Source: Eublepharis macularius
Taxonomy: Eukaryota > Chordata > Lepidosauria > Squamata > Eublepharidae
Direction of reading: 5' to 3'
NCBI RefSeq assembly: GCF_028583425.1
Contig: NC_072794.1
Coordinates: forward strand, 23,495,232 to 23,559,231
DNA: 64,000 nucleotides
In this document: positions 31,801 to 46,800 of the stretch, piece after piece
Position numbering within the stretch: position 1 is the first letter of the stretch
Layout of the letters: the number at the start of each line of letters is the position of its first letter
Translations under genes and position numbers: made by a program
Notes under the pieces: model-generated
Databases searched by the model: none
The model's input: only the letters and a program-made list of their open reading frames with translations
Told to the model about the DNA's origin: nothing

Positions 31801-34800
31801 TGGTGCTTACTGCTGCATGAAGTACAGAAAGGAGAGACTGTTCTCCCCGCATTGGACAGCAGTCCCTTGACTGAGTCAGGAGAACTGCCAGACTCAACAC
31901 CACACCCAACTGTATCCCTAAGGTGCTGTCGCCCATGGAGCTACAGACCACATCTTCTATCCAATAACTCAAAAGCTCCAAAACACACCAGTGTCTAGAA
32001 CATACAGATCACAGATAGCTATGCCTACGCTCCTGAGTTCTGAGCTCATATTTACTTCCTGGCCTAAAAGGAGACTAGAGTGGCCAATCAGGACCAGGAG
32101 AGAGAATGTATCTGTTTGTGACAAGTTCTAAGTCTCTTGTGCTTCTGATGAGGGCTGTGTTGGCAGATGTCCTTGGAGACGACTCCTATCTTCCTCCTAA
32201 TGATGATGCCACACCCAAGGACAAGAGAGATTACAAAACTGAGATCTTCCTCTGCGGGGCTAATGAATCCAACATCACAGTCACCAGCAAAGCATCAGCT
32301 CTTCCCTGGTGGTTGGCTGAGGTCATTTCAGCAGGAACGTCTCTCAGATGAGGTGCCCAACAGACTCCATGAAGTTTTCAACATGGCAACCTTTCTAGTG
32401 GACATCATACAGTATGCTGGCAGGACCACAGGGGCAACAGGTGGTTAAGAGGTTGATGCATCTCATGACTTGGGATGAAGCCATGTCCGTCACAGCCATT
32501 TCTGCATCTGCCATGCCTGAAGGGAGATCTCCTCTTTGGTGAAAGCTGCAACCGAGGTGAGAGGGGGACTCCAAGCTCAAAGTGTTACCATCTTTCCAGA
32601 AATGGCCCTTTGAGGCAAGATTGCTTCTGTTTGCACGTCTCAATCCCAATGCTGGAAGAACCATCCAAGCCATGCAGACCTTTCAAGACCTTTAAAAGTT
32701 CCAGATCTAGGGCGCAGGCTTCCAGCAAACGTGCCTCCACCTCTTTAGCTTCCCCAGGAGTTGCTGCCCATATACTTTCACACTGTTAAGTACGAGGTTC
32801 CTTTTTAAAATCAAAACAAAAACCAGGAAGATTTTGGGGATCAAAGGACAATTGGCTGCAATTCTGATTCTGTAATGACTTGGTGTGTGCACAGATACAC
32901 AGAATCTAAGAAGAACTAGCACCTGCTCATCTTATTGGAAACTGACGTACAGAGATTGTAATGACCTGAGATGAGAACATAAGAAGAGCCCTGCTGGGTC
33001 TGGCATCCTGTTTTACACAGAGGCCAATGAACAAGGCCACGGCCCTTATCTGATGTTGCCTACTTCTGGATACAGATGTTTCCTTTACTCACCATGGCTA
33101 GCAGCCATCGTTGGATTTATCTTCCATGAATCTGCTTAACCCCCCCCCCCTTTAAAGCCATCTATACTGGTGGCCATCACACTGGCAGTTTAATTACTCT
33201 TCGAGTAAAGAAGTATTTCCTTTTTATCTGTCCAAGCCTATTTTTCATTAATTTCATCGGATGCCACCGAGTTCCGGCATTACGGGAGAGGGAGAAAAAG
33301 TTCTCTTTATCCACTTTATCCACCCTGTGCATCATTTTATAAACCTCTATCACACTCCCCTTTAGGAGCCTCCTCCCCCCCCCGCCCCCAACTAAAAAGT
33401 TCCAGACTCTTCAGCCTTTCTTCATAGGAAAGGTGCTCCAGCCCCTTCATTGTCTTGGTTGCCCTCCTCTGTATTTTTGGATGGTAGGGGCTTTGTCCCA
33501 ACTACACAACACGTTCCAAGCCACATGCCATCAGTTTTCCTATGCTAAGCACTGGTCACCTGAACAACTTCTGCACCCCCAAGGAGAAAGCCCGAATCTA
33601 AAAGCGGCAACACCTATTCCCAGCAGACTCCTAACAGCATAACTGTCTTGGGTGCTTTCCACTGGAAAGCAAAACTGCAGCTGCATTTGAAAAGTGGTTC
33701 TCAAGTTCATAGCTTGAGATGCACTCTCTTCACCTTGCTCTATGAGGCTGAGCTGCCCTACCTCCAGCTTATGTGATTTAAAAGCAAGCTCAACACTCAA
33801 TTCACTTACCTTCGGGAGAAAGGTCTGCGGTTTTGGTGAAACTCGGTGCCGAACTTTTAAAGATCTTTGTTCTGTCACCCCCTATGACAACATCAGGTCC
33901 GAGCAGAGAGACCAGCACTCCTAAGCTCTGCAGTGTTACAGCCACGAGAGCATCACTGGTATCACGCAGCCCCAGTAAAACCTAGAAAGAGGATATGCTG
34001 TCAACCACGGTCCCGCTCCCACACAGTCTGGAAGCTACACACTTGCTATCCGTTCACATCATTCCCTTCCATAAAACCCAACCATTTGGGGAAAGTCCTA
34101 GTATTGGAAGACCCAGGTTTGAATCTCCACTGTGCCATGGAAACTTGCTAGATGACCTTGGGTCACTCACACATGTTCAGCCTAGCCTACTCTCGTAGGG
34201 TTCTTCTGAGGATGAAAGGGAGAATGTTGTAAGCCACTTCAGCTCCCCATTGGGGAGAAAAGTGCAATACAGATGAAGTACTTTCAATATTTGTATTTGG
34301 CAACCCTTCAGCATCCTGGATTCTTGCAGAACAAAGAGATCTTGAACACAAGAGGCGCAAAAAATGGGACAGGAGGTTTACTGTGAGGGAATCTAACTCC
34401 AACAAGTAACATTTATCAGCCAAATGGGTAAGAGACTGACCAGCAAGAGCAAAAGAAGATGTCAGCACATACGTACTGTCCCCACTATCAAAGCTGTGAA
34501 GAGAACTGGTTAAAGCAAAGGAGGACAGGTGGAACCCAAAAGGCCCATGGCAGAATTGTATCTGCATGGAGATGGACAAGGGGCACAATCCATACTAAAT
34601 GTCCCAGTGGCAGAGTGGAGCAGTCTGGCCTCCTCCTGTCCACTGCAGCCCGCTGCTCTCCACGGAATGCTGCTTGTGGCGGGCAGGAGACCCTGAGGAA
34701 TGACACGAGGGGGAGTCTGCAGTGGGATCCTGCCCAGTATGCACTTAGACAGCTTTTGCCATCTCAAGTTTCTCCTCCCCAGAAGTTGGCGCTTGAGAAG

Positions 34801-37800
34801 CTACACTCCATACTAACCTGTGGCAATATGATGTTTTTCAGTTCTTTCTGAGTGAACAGCTCGGCATAGGCATCCATGTGAGACAGCAACACTATGCGCA
34901 CGTGCTCCTCATGCACCTCAAACAGCTTCAGCAGCACTGGGCTGACGTGTGTCTGGAACACCGCTGGAGACAGCAGGCCGTTGATTTGATTTTCACCTAC
35001 TTTATCTAGGGTTGAAAAAGTTGGAGAGTCACCGTGATGCCAAGGTGAAACTAGCCGTTCAAAAGTTGCTGCCACAGATGTTTAGATATATCTAAGCTTT
35101 TGAAAACTACACAGATCTTATTTTTAGCTGGGCTCTTTCCCCTGTTTATGTAGAAACTGGAAGCACAAACTAAAAGCAACTGAAGGCTTTGTCATGGTTT
35201 CCCCCACCCCTGTGCTTATCAAGATGCAAAGCCCAACCGCAAGCATGAATGGATGAGGCAGGCAGGCAATAGGGACCAGAGGGCTTATCTTTCTGACTAC
35301 TATTGACATGGCTGGTCAGACCCTTTGGACTGAAGGACAATACGGAAGTCTACAAGAGCATCAAGGTATCAGATGAGAAGGGAAGGAGAAGCAGCGTTTG
35401 GTCACGGCAGCTCCCACCCCTCTCAATCTGCAGGCAATCGTATAGCACAGCTTATGTTTCCACTGGGGAAGCCAGTTCCTGTATCATTAGTTAGTATTCT
35501 TCATCAGCTTAACTGGCCCTCTCGCTCCCATGTAAGAAAAAAATGGGGTCCATTCTCCTAATGAATGAATAAATAAAAGCATTTATTTACTTCATTTATA
35601 CACCACCTTTCTCTCCAATGGGTACCCAAAGTGGCTTAAAATTGTTCTCCTCTCCATTTTATTCTCACAACCACCCTGAGAAATAGGTGAGGCTGAGAAT
35701 GCAAGACGAGCTCTGACAGCAGGTTTCCATGGGGCAGTGGGGATTTGAACCTGAGTCTCCCAGACCCTAGTCTGACACTCCAACCGCAGCATCATGCTGG
35801 CTTTCATGCTGGTTTAGTTGTTTGCTCTTCCACCCCTCGCAGAATCTCCCCAGTCGTTTAATGCATTTTGTTACCTCCAACCCCCCTTTCCTCCCTCTTC
35901 TCCCCTTCTGTAAGAATGAGGGTTAGTTAATTATTTCAGTCATTGAGTTGTGCTCACACATCACCCCTCTACCCCCAGCCAAGATTCCCCATTCCTTGTT
36001 TAAGGTATTCCCATAAAAAAGTGATGTGCTGCACAAAGCAATCAATAGCTTTCAATCTTACTAAATTAAAGAAAGGAATGCAATCTTGTTCTTGTATAGT
36101 CCAGAAACGCATAAGCAGAGGTTACAGTGGGTACCTCCCCATCCAGTACCTCTAAATTCACACTCTTGTTTTATTCTGAAGCAAGAATATTAACCTGTCC
36201 TTGGGCCCAGGAGATGGGGAAGGAAGCTCTTGACAGCGACTGGTTCAGCAAAGACGAGCTGATTGAGCAAGAGAGGGACCAGCCGCAAAGCGATCAGCTT
36301 CTCTGACAAGCCAGCTACTCTGTCCAGCAGAAATCTGTGTGACAAGAGGAGATGGTCAGCCTTTTCCATTACTGCCTAATGTGGGAGTTGTGCACCATTC
36401 AGCCCCCCTCCTTTTTGTCTTGGCTATTTATATGGGTGCCCATGTGATATACATATTCCCAAAATCATGCAGTTGTCTAGTATTACAGTAAAACAGAGAA
36501 GTGCAAAAGTTTCCTGCTGATAAAGGCTACTACAGAGAGAACACAGAAAGGCCATAAGCAGGAATGGCTGTGTTGCCTTTCTACAATATACACAACTTAC
36601 TTACATACAAAGTCTAACCAACAGACTACCTAAACTCCTACGTATTGCTTTGGATCCACCAGAGAATTTCTACATCGGGAGTGTCACCAATTCGCCCCTC
36701 CATCATCAGTCCTCTGACTCCTCATGCTGTTCTTGAGGCTCTTCTGTCCCTCCCTGCTCTTTGGACCCTAGTGGAAGGGGGAGAGGATGGGGGTCACACT
36801 CCGTAGATGGCAATCCCTTCTGTCTGCCTTAATGTTCTTGGTGGATCCAAACCATTGTTTACTTTGATCTGCAGTCTCTCTCCAGCACTTCAAGACTCCC
36901 AAGTACTGAAGCTAGGCTTTCTACATGTACAACATGCATTCACGTGTGGACGTTTTCCAATCCTGACATTTGTTGCAGCTGCAGCTACTTCTACATCCCT
37001 CCTTCGTTACAAATGCTGGCCTTCATTCCATACCATTATGTGAAGTGAAAACAGATGCATGCTACAGCAGATGTACCTGGAGAAGTTCTGGAATCCCTTT
37101 TTGCCAGCTGCAATCTCACACTAGCAGTGGGCCTTATCCTGCAGCTGGACTCTATTGCCTTGGAACATTTCCCCAGGAATAGCTCATTTATAAGCTAGGG
37201 ATTCTTCCAAGATTCCTTTAGCTTCTCTTACTGAATGCCTACATTTTGTGTACATATTTTATGCTTTTGTGATGCAAAAGCAATGGCTTTCCACACAAAG
37301 CGAACACGGCATTTGTTTGGCACTCATGAGGCGTTTGTTTCAATCTAAGCACCTAAACTAAATTGTAGAGGTAATGCCCTTTTTAACAGAGAAAATACTT
37401 GTTAAAAACCATTTGAAAACAGAAGGGGGGGATTAGCAATAAATTAACATGCACACACACACACAAATAGTTCACATTTTCAACTTACTTGAAAAATTCA
37501 GTTTTTTCCTCTTCTGTTTTCAATGTTAAAGTGTTCAGAAAGCTCACAACTTCCAGAAAATCATTCCTGGAAATTAAAATGTCCAGGAATTAAATTAAAA
37601 TAGATATAAATACATTAAGCATCAAGAACTTAGTTCTGGTTGCAAGAGGAAGTCAATACCTTAAAAAAGGAAAAACTCCTGAACAGAATAAAATGTGAGG
37701 AAGCGAGGACCTCAAAATGTGATGTTCTCGTGCTCCGGGTACCCTGGCACTGATGCTGCACCAACACAGACTTGAAAGTCCAGGCCATTCCAAGCCTCCC

Positions 37801-40800
37801 TTAAGGAGGGTTTGACCTTGAAGTCTGTTCGGAAGGTGCAGTTTGTGCAGAAGATGGCTGTTTGCTCAACTAGGGTGGGTGGCTAGAAGAAAAACAAGTT
37901 GTTCAGCTGTGACTGAGGTTTCTCACGTGGTCATCTGGATTCCACCTGGGAACAGCTTGTGTGACTGGTTTTAACCGACAAGGCTTGACATTTGAGCTCC
38001 TGTCCATGCTGATGTTGGCTGACTACAGGGACTGTAGACGTTTGGCAGCAGCCGCTGTATACCAAACGCGAACAGCACAAGAGTGCACACAGACAATGTG
38101 TGGCTGTTGGCTACCTTTGGAACTTCAATCACTCGGAAGTTCACCACAGCCCCAGGCTGAACATCCTAAATTCTGGAAAATTAAGACCTTTATTGCTTGG
38201 AAAAGTATTTGGTGGGTAAGGATAAAACTGGGAAGGCTTATGCACTGAGCATTTTATCCTTAAAATAGGACTGCATGTCTTTCTCTGAGCCTACAGGCCA
38301 ATGATATTTAAAATGTAGATGCAGAGACAGAATACTACATTTCTCTTCTTGCAAATTAAGGTTGGAAAGTATATACTTTTTTCACTGTTGTTTGTTGTGG
38401 AAATTATGACTACTGGGTGAGAAGAATATGAACCTACCCCCTCAGATTTTCTCTGAGCCTTATTTCCTTAAAAATTGAAGCACTCACATTTGCAGTATAA
38501 AGGCAAGTGTTCCAGTCTTGGTGGTCAGCCATTTTACTACTGTCATCTCATCAAAAAGGCTACATCAGTTCACATAAGGAATAACCCATATTAGGCATCC
38601 CCATCCCTCACCACATATACACAGCCAGCAGCCATGTCCCTCAGCAATCTGCTCACCTGAAGAATTCATGGGACAAGAAACTAGACAGTGGAGCCCGGCA
38701 CGCTGGATCTGGATTTAGCAGCACAGAGCGCACGGTATGCTGAAAGCTGCAGAGAACGTCCTCTGAAACTGAAACAGAGCAGCAATCAGAGCTACAGTAA
38801 TGAGTGAAAGGACATTTCTATGTTCTGTCTTTTTCCTAGAGTGGCTAAACCTTGTGGACCAGACCAGATGACAATCCAAGTACAAAGTAAAACCCTTCCA
38901 AAGGAAAGGGAGAGCAGCACACAGTAGAATTAACGTTAGCCCCCTCCAAGACTTAGTCCTAGCTTCTGGGGAAATAATTTTAAAGAAATAATTCAGCATC
39001 TGGTGCTGCTATCATTTTGATAGGGCTACTACAGACCTTCAGAACAGCACTTGGTGGGCCACTGTCAACCCAAGACTACATGCATTCGCTTTAAAAGGAC
39101 CTCAATCCAGGTGTGTATGCTGTTGATATAAATCCCTTACCTAATTTATTCATCTGGAAATGTCTATGGCACCTCTCCAGAGAAAGTGTCAGCTTACTCT
39201 GTGTGTGTGCTTCTTTTTCTATACTCTACATGTGATTCTTGGATGCGCCTGAGAATATAATCTCAGATAGCAAACTATGGTTTTACTTATTAGTCAGTTT
39301 TCATTCTCAAGAGAACCATCAGTCAGGCTCACTAAAGCAAAACTCCTGAGGAACCTTGTCTAAGTCAGCACCATCCTTGTGGCAGGATTTTGTCCCCGTG
39401 CCAGACATATCCATTTTTAAACTATATTAAAACACTACTCAGGATGCCTTGTTTCATACATGGAAGAATATTCTTTCAATATCACCTCCAAGTCTGGATA
39501 TAAGAGGAATAAAAAAATGGACAACTCACTGCTCTGGAATGAATATTTTGCAAGTATAAATCCCCTCCCCCGCATACACCAAAAATAACTCGGTAAAATA
39601 AAATCAGCAACATGGAAAACTTGGTGTTAGTTGTTTGAAAAAAATACCATTTCTTCTCTTCAAGGATTCTTACCCTCTTCATTTAAATAAGTCAACAAGT
39701 TTTCAACCATTGCACCAAATGAATAGGCATCCCGGGCATGTCCCTGGCCTTCCGGAAGAAGTTGGAAGTCGGCACGCTACAGTAAAAGAAGAGAGTAGCT
39801 TAGTCTTCAGGAACTCCCCTGTCCCTTTCTCTGCACATGCTTTAAACACACAGCCTTCTCAATCCACATATACTGAAAGTGAACAAGGTAACCAAAAAGT
39901 CACAAACAAGCCCAATACAGTTGCCTAATAATGTCCTGTGTTGTCTAGCATCATGATCTTTAAAAAATGCATTTCTCGGAACTCAGTCCCACTTCAATTA
40001 TACAACTGCTCCTACACCCCATATAGCTATCATACATTCATTTTTCAGTGTTCTTCCAATATAATGTTTGTAAACTGAAACTGTTGTAAAATCAGTTTGT
40101 CTCATTGGTCTAAACTCCGGCACACAGAATCTCTCTAGAAAGCACCCACCCCCCAGCATTTCAGGGAACTCAGTGGGAGGCAGGGAAGTTTTGTTCCATT
40201 AGCAAAAACCAAGCTTTGGATCTAACTCATAGAAAGGAGAGGGCTGCTTAGGATGAAAACGGTAGTGCTTTCCCGGAAAGTCCTATCTAAGGATTTGCCG
40301 TTTAAAAAATGGTATTTTTTTCAGATTTGGGTACTGGGAAGGTCATAAATATCGGTACTCCCTATATTTGAGTCCTCTCATACCAGTTTTGTATTTTATC
40401 TCCCCCCCCCCCCAGGATTCTAAAATTAACTAGGTCCATTATTCACTATGGGGGAATCTTTACAGAGTGTTGTTGTTGTTTTTCATGCAAATCATATCAA
40501 AATTGCAGCAGAGTGATGGCTACTTGTCTAAAGACAACCCCCCCCCCCAATTTCAAGTAGATTGGGTCAAGAGGTCCAATTCTATGGACCACTGAAAAGG
40601 TGTTCCCAGCTACTCTCCATTGTTTCCTATAGGGGAAAAATTGAATGTTTTCACCAAGACAAAAAGCCTTTATGAAACACCCAAGAGCAATCATCGGCCA
40701 AAAGCCTCTCCATACCAAAAGAACCAAGAAAGCCCAATAAAACCAGTTAAACCAGAGAGCTGCTGTAGCACAGTGGTTAAGTGGTTCGGCTGTGAATCAG

Positions 40801-43800
40801 CGCACTACTGGTTCAAATTTCACTACTGCCATGAGCTCAGTAGGTGGCCTTGGGTAAGCCACTCCTCTCAGCCCCACCTCCCCAGCTGTATTCTGGGGAT
40901 AATAATAACACTAACTTGTTCATTGCTCTGGGTGGGGCACTAATCTGTCTAGAAGAGCAGTATATAAGCGCAGTTATTATTATTAATCCCAGCAGAATAG
41001 ACCCCCAAAATAAAGATCAGGTATATTTTCAGGTATATTTTCAGACTGAATATACTGAATCACACACCCCTAGTCCAATCTCACCAATTTAGTACAATCC
41101 TCTCAGAGTGTCCACAATACAGATAGGCAATAATCGCCACTCATCTAGTAGCCATTATATACTGAGTCCCCTAAAAGGCTTTTGGCAAAGCTCTTCATTA
41201 AAAGTTCTTAAGAAAGCTTAACAGTCATAAGATAAGGAAAAGCCCTCTTCTGGATTGGTGAGGTTAACCACCAAGAAGCAGAGGACAAGAATTAATAGAG
41301 AGTTTTCACAATGGAAGAAATAAGTTTTTATAGCTAGTTTATTTATAAACCATTTGAAGTCAGTAAGTTTGTGGAGGGGAGAAAAACAACCCCACAAAAG
41401 AATGGTAACCAAAGAGGTTGCATCAAAATAACAAAATATAACTCTGAAAATAATACAAATCAATATGACATGTATTTTAATCAAACAAACAGAAGTGAAA
41501 AAATAACTATGTCAATGGCTCAACAGATTAGTGCCATACCACTGTATATTCAAGTGGACAATTTTCAAATATAAAGGTATTATTATACATTTTTTTTCAT
41601 GTGTGTAGAACAAGAACAAACGTTTCAGCCCAAGGGCCTTCCTCAGCAATTTCATACAAAGTGCCCTGTAAGTATAACAAATTAGTATCAAGTGCCTGCC
41701 CATGCATAGAATGGACACAAAGATGTTATATTAAACAATCGTGGAGTAAATGCATTCAAATCTTCCCATGAAAAGTCCAAGGTGGGCAACTCATCAAGAT
41801 GAAAGTTTTTTCCTTTGCCCATGGATCTCTTCTTAAGTACAAAGCCATAGCACGGTCTGAATCAATATGTTTGAAAAAGGACTTAACTGACAGAGGAAAG
41901 GTCTATCAATGGCTAATAAGTGTAACCTGCAAGTTCAGAGGCAGTACACCTCTGAATACCAGATGCTGAGGACAAACCACAGAGAAGGGCTGCTGCCTTC
42001 ATTCCCTATTTATGGGTTTCACAGAGGGCAACTGCTGAGAACAGTATCCTAGGATAAGATGGACTCTTGGTCTTGCCAACAGGTTCTTGTCACCAATAGC
42101 AAGACCTATACTTTGCAGGTAAGTTCAGATGATTATTCCTTGCCACAAGATCATTGTCAATGCTTAGGAAAAGATACCATGCCACAAAACGGACACCAGA
42201 GACAAACTATATATTTTTACTTATTAAAATATAGTATAAATATGCTTCAAAAAACCAGAGTGGTAGTATAGTAGTATTCTTTATTACAGCACTTAGCCAG
42301 TACATTTACCATAAAATTTAAGTGCAAAAACCAGAGTAGATTTTGGGGAGTGAGAGGCAAAATGGAGGGGCTGTGGTCAGGGACACTGATGACCAAGTAA
42401 ATGAGATCCAGTCTGATTTAGACAGGGTTGCCCTCCCAACTGAAGCATCAGGTTCATAGCTTGTGGGGGGGGGGGGGCGGTGTCCTGCTTTACAGTGGCA
42501 TGCAAAAAATGTCCTCTGTTACACAGTGTTTGTCACTGACATTGCCTGGGGCACCAGCTATGGCCCTTCTTGGAAAAACCAGCTCCAGCCTTCATTAGCC
42601 ATGCTCTGGTAACATCCAGATCAAATCAAGTGCAATAAACTCAGTGTGGTGCCTATGAAGACTACCTAGATGCTGCAAGCAGCGGAGCAGATAACTGAGC
42701 TAAGCAGGAGTGTGCGTGTATCTTCCCACTACTCTAAGAATTTCATTCATCACTTGCTTATTTCCAGGCACAATTCAAAATACTGTCTTTGACCTGTAAG
42801 GTCCTAATCTGATGGACCACCAGCTCCCACAGGAACTTGTCTATTAAGATCCTCATCTGTGTTCATGCTTTGGGTCTCCCCCACCTTCTGAAACAAGATT
42901 TGGGGCTACCAGAGAAAGACCCGATTCTACAGCAGTACCTGGCCTGCGCAACGCCCTCTGCTCATGTGCCTGGTGCCTGCACTCAGGACCTTTAATGTGT
43001 CAGGTACAAACAGGTCACTTTGCCCAGGCTTTTAATGGTGGGTGAGAAAGGCTTGCTTTGGCTATCATTGTTGCTACTGGAATGTTGACGCTTTTTGTGT
43101 TCTATGTAATTTGAATATCTTGTTTTAACCAATGCCAATTGTAAAGTACCTATAACTCCGAATCTAGATGTTAATCCACTATAAATGCACATACAACATT
43201 TTTGCGGGTATAACTCACTAAATTATCACACGGTTTCTCATGGGCAGCCTCAGCCCAGAAATGACACAGCAACTTCATCAGCATATCTTCTAAACTGCAG
43301 GGCCACAGCAGGCAACAACGTGTTTGGTATGTTACCCGCTTCAAGTTAAGCACACATAAATGGGAAGTGTTTCCTAAATGTGCCTTAGTCAAGTTTTCCA
43401 GCGTAAGCAACCAAGAAAACCTACCATCTCTTCAGGTGGGATGCCGGTCTTCTCTCGTATTGACTCAATGCTACGTAGAAACTACAGGTAGAGAAGGAAA
43501 CAGAAAGATTTCAGCAACGAACAACACTATGTGAAATGCAGTGGAAGCCTTCAATTGCTAGTCTTCGGCATTCCCATCACCCTACACCTTAAGACGCGTC
43601 CGAAGAACCAAAAGCAGACCCTTTCCTCTCCTACACCTTTTCTCAAGTAAAGTATTAGCTATTCCTTAGCCATCTAGAGTGCAAAGCCTAGAAGGGTGCT
43701 CTTCAGGCAATGTGCTATAGAACTCTGTAACAAGGTGGTCAGTAATAGTGGAAAACAAGCCACCCTTGTGGTTTTCTCTTTTGCTGCCTTAAGAGCTAGC

Positions 43801-46800
43801 TTTCTTTAAGGTGTCAGTACAGAACCTCAGTTGTCACATAATACCAAGCCATGGGTTGGATCCAGCAGAAAATTTCTACCAATGAAGAGGTGCTATTTTT
43901 GCCAATTTCCCCCTTCCACTGCAGACCTTTCCAACTCCTGTCCTCATGTTGCTCCTGGGGTCCCTTATCCCTCAGGAACAGCATTGGGGAGCACATTTTG
44001 GGCTTCAGCAGTAGGTTTTGGTGGTTGATAAGGAATTCCTGTTCTGCTGATGAAAATCCAAGCCTGAGGCTTGGCACTACAGAAACAATCCCTTGTGCTC
44101 ACTTGCTGCCTCCTTGGAGCTGATGAGCAACTTCTGATTTAGTACAAGCCATAGTTTCCCACTACATTCAAACAGGCAAACTGGTTGCTTTCAGGTGTCA
44201 TGATAAACCATGGTTTGGGGAAGCTGTAGCTCAGTGCGAGGTTCAAATGTCATATGCAACTGTGTTTTGTTTAGCCGGTGCTAAACCAGGGTTCAAAATC
44301 ACAGCTTGCACCTAGTGGGTTAACTATGATTTGCACTGTCATGATGCTTGAATGAAGAAATCCCTCTCTATTCAGAGGCACCATCTGTCTCAGTCTCCTT
44401 CATACAGGGGTGGAAAGCACTCAACAGGACAGAAAGCTGGATGTAGCTGGAGCAGGAAGGCTATCAACGGTGTTTTCCCAGGACACTCCCTCCATCCCTC
44501 CCGGACACAAACTCTGCTAACAATGATTCATCAAACAGGACCGTGAACTCCAGGAAACAATTAAAAAGGTAGCAAGAAAAAGGATCTCTCTTAAACGCAT
44601 GTTTTTACCCCGTTTGCCAACACACATTAGAATTTGCTTCCCTTAAACAACTGTTACAATCCAAAGCAGTTCACGACCCACCTGCCTTCCTCCCCACAAA
44701 CATTAAAATTGCCTTTGTGTGTCAGGAACAAGTGACTGAGTGATCTGGTCATGTGCCCCCTGCCCAAACAAGCTTTTGTTTTCTATTTTGTTTCAGAGTT
44801 TAAAAAAAATGGTTAGGGATTTGGTGAAGCAGCTGTATGGAGGGTGGGAGACTGACTATCCTCAGACAGGTGCAAGGGAGAGAGGAGGTTTGGCTTGCCC
44901 AAGGCTTCTTTCCCCACCCAGTTTGCATTCCAATTTTTGCAGCTAGCCAATAAGTGGCCTGTACATGTAGTGTGCATTACCAGCAGTCTGGCCACACAAA
45001 GGAACTTGTAAGAGCATGTGTAGATTCTTCTTGAAGAAAGGAAAGGGATATAACTGGGATTTATAAGCAAATTGTGTTCTGTTAGGTACATCTGGAAAGA
45101 CTTACTAGGGTTTGTGCAACAAACTGCAGCTTGTTGTAATATCTGGATGTAAGCTTATGTCCTGTGCTTCTCACCAAACAAGGGGTACAAACCATAGTAT
45201 TAAGGTTTTCTAATTTGCTTCTGGGGGGCGGGAATCAGTCGATAATAATTTACCAGTTCAGAAGTGATGGCTAACAAACTGTAGCTTGTGCTAAAGCATA
45301 AATAACTGAATTGCAGTATGCAAAGGGAGGAGGGAGTGCACAAAACTCGTGCCCACCAAGCTAAACTATGGTTTGGTATTATACGAGAATCAAAATGGAG
45401 AAAAGTCACTCCATGTGGCTCCTTAATACTGTACTGGGCAACAGGCTGCATGCTGCTGATGCGTGCGAAATAAAGGGCCCAATTTATTTCTGGCTTGATC
45501 TTCTACTGAGATTTTAAACTCTCCAGTGGAGGAAGGAAAGATGTCTCAGAGACTGGGGAATTTGCTTGCCACTATGTAGCCTGAGGTCCATATGGAACAG
45601 CACAAAGGTGTCGTTCTACTCACTGTACCCTCACCAAAACACCACTGCATTCCCTCCCCTAACCATATATCTCTTAGCTATTGTTCACAAACACAATACC
45701 ATTTGCTCTCTTGAGGAATATGGATTTGTAATATACTCTCAATTGTGCACGTGTGCACACATACATTTGCACTTCCAAACACAGTCTCTTCAGTTCCTCC
45801 ACTGTGTAAACGGTGCACCTCTGATTCCATACATAACACTCTGGGAGATGCATCTTCTAGCAGCTTTCACAGCTCCTCATTTGAGTGGTAAGAGTCCAAA
45901 GCCAAGCCTATGCAAGCCCCACCGGAGGAATTCCCAATGTGGCTTATTTTGTATTCAAGGTCCACTGATGGGTCATGCTCTTTCAACTCTCTTCAGAGAA
46001 GTATCTTCAGAAAAGGCAGATACCATCGCAGAAGAGAACAAAAGGTGATGCCAAAGTTCGTAAATCATAACATTATTAAATGGTCGCCCCCTGCTGCCTA
46101 CAAAAAACCAGCTGCCTTCTTGATTGTGGATTATTTAGCTCCCAAAGTAGTCAAATGTCATTATTCACAGATTCCTTAAGATGACAATGCAGCTGGATAT
46201 TCAGCCCACGTACTCTACGTAACTAATGCCAAACTATTCAGTTGGGGTTGAACAGGACACAGAAGACTTAACCAGCAAATGCTTCCCCCCACCTTAGACA
46301 AGGCGAGGTGATTTGGCTTTTTACCTCCGCCGTAGCTTCATTCTGGTTGCAGACCGTTTCCATGCCGCCTAGCTTCCAATGCCCATCCTCGCTCACAAAC
46401 ACTGATGACAAGCAGACATTGTTGTGGGTTAGGTTTCCCTAAAAGATAGTTTTAAAAAAGGAAAAAAGAAAACACACAGAGACACAATGAGGCTGGGAAT
46501 TGATGCTGGAGTAAGACTCGTTAGTACTAATTAGGTGTCACGAGATTCTAGAAGAGATTTTCCAAAACCACAGAGGAATTTTATATGCCTCCAGAGAGCT
46601 CTTGCAAGGAGAGGAAATTTATGCCACACCAAGTTTAACTAGCACAAGTCAGTTTATTACTTGTATATCACAACTTGACAAAGAGAGTAGATTACATGCT
46701 GTTCTCTTCACTCCTGCTTGAGATCTCCCATCCCCAATCGACCAAACCACACAGTTGGAGCCATTTTAAAGATCTTAGGAAATGCTCTATGAAACCCAAA

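Noticed and set aside
42464-42480. G runs (also 24776, 63206, 63280) considered as regulatory quadruplexes
   Set aside because: Simple homopolymers in introns without supporting context, and prone to sequencing error.
45566-46048. 160-codon plus-strand open frame
   Set aside because: Antisense in a SCYL3 intron, no similarity or gene structure.
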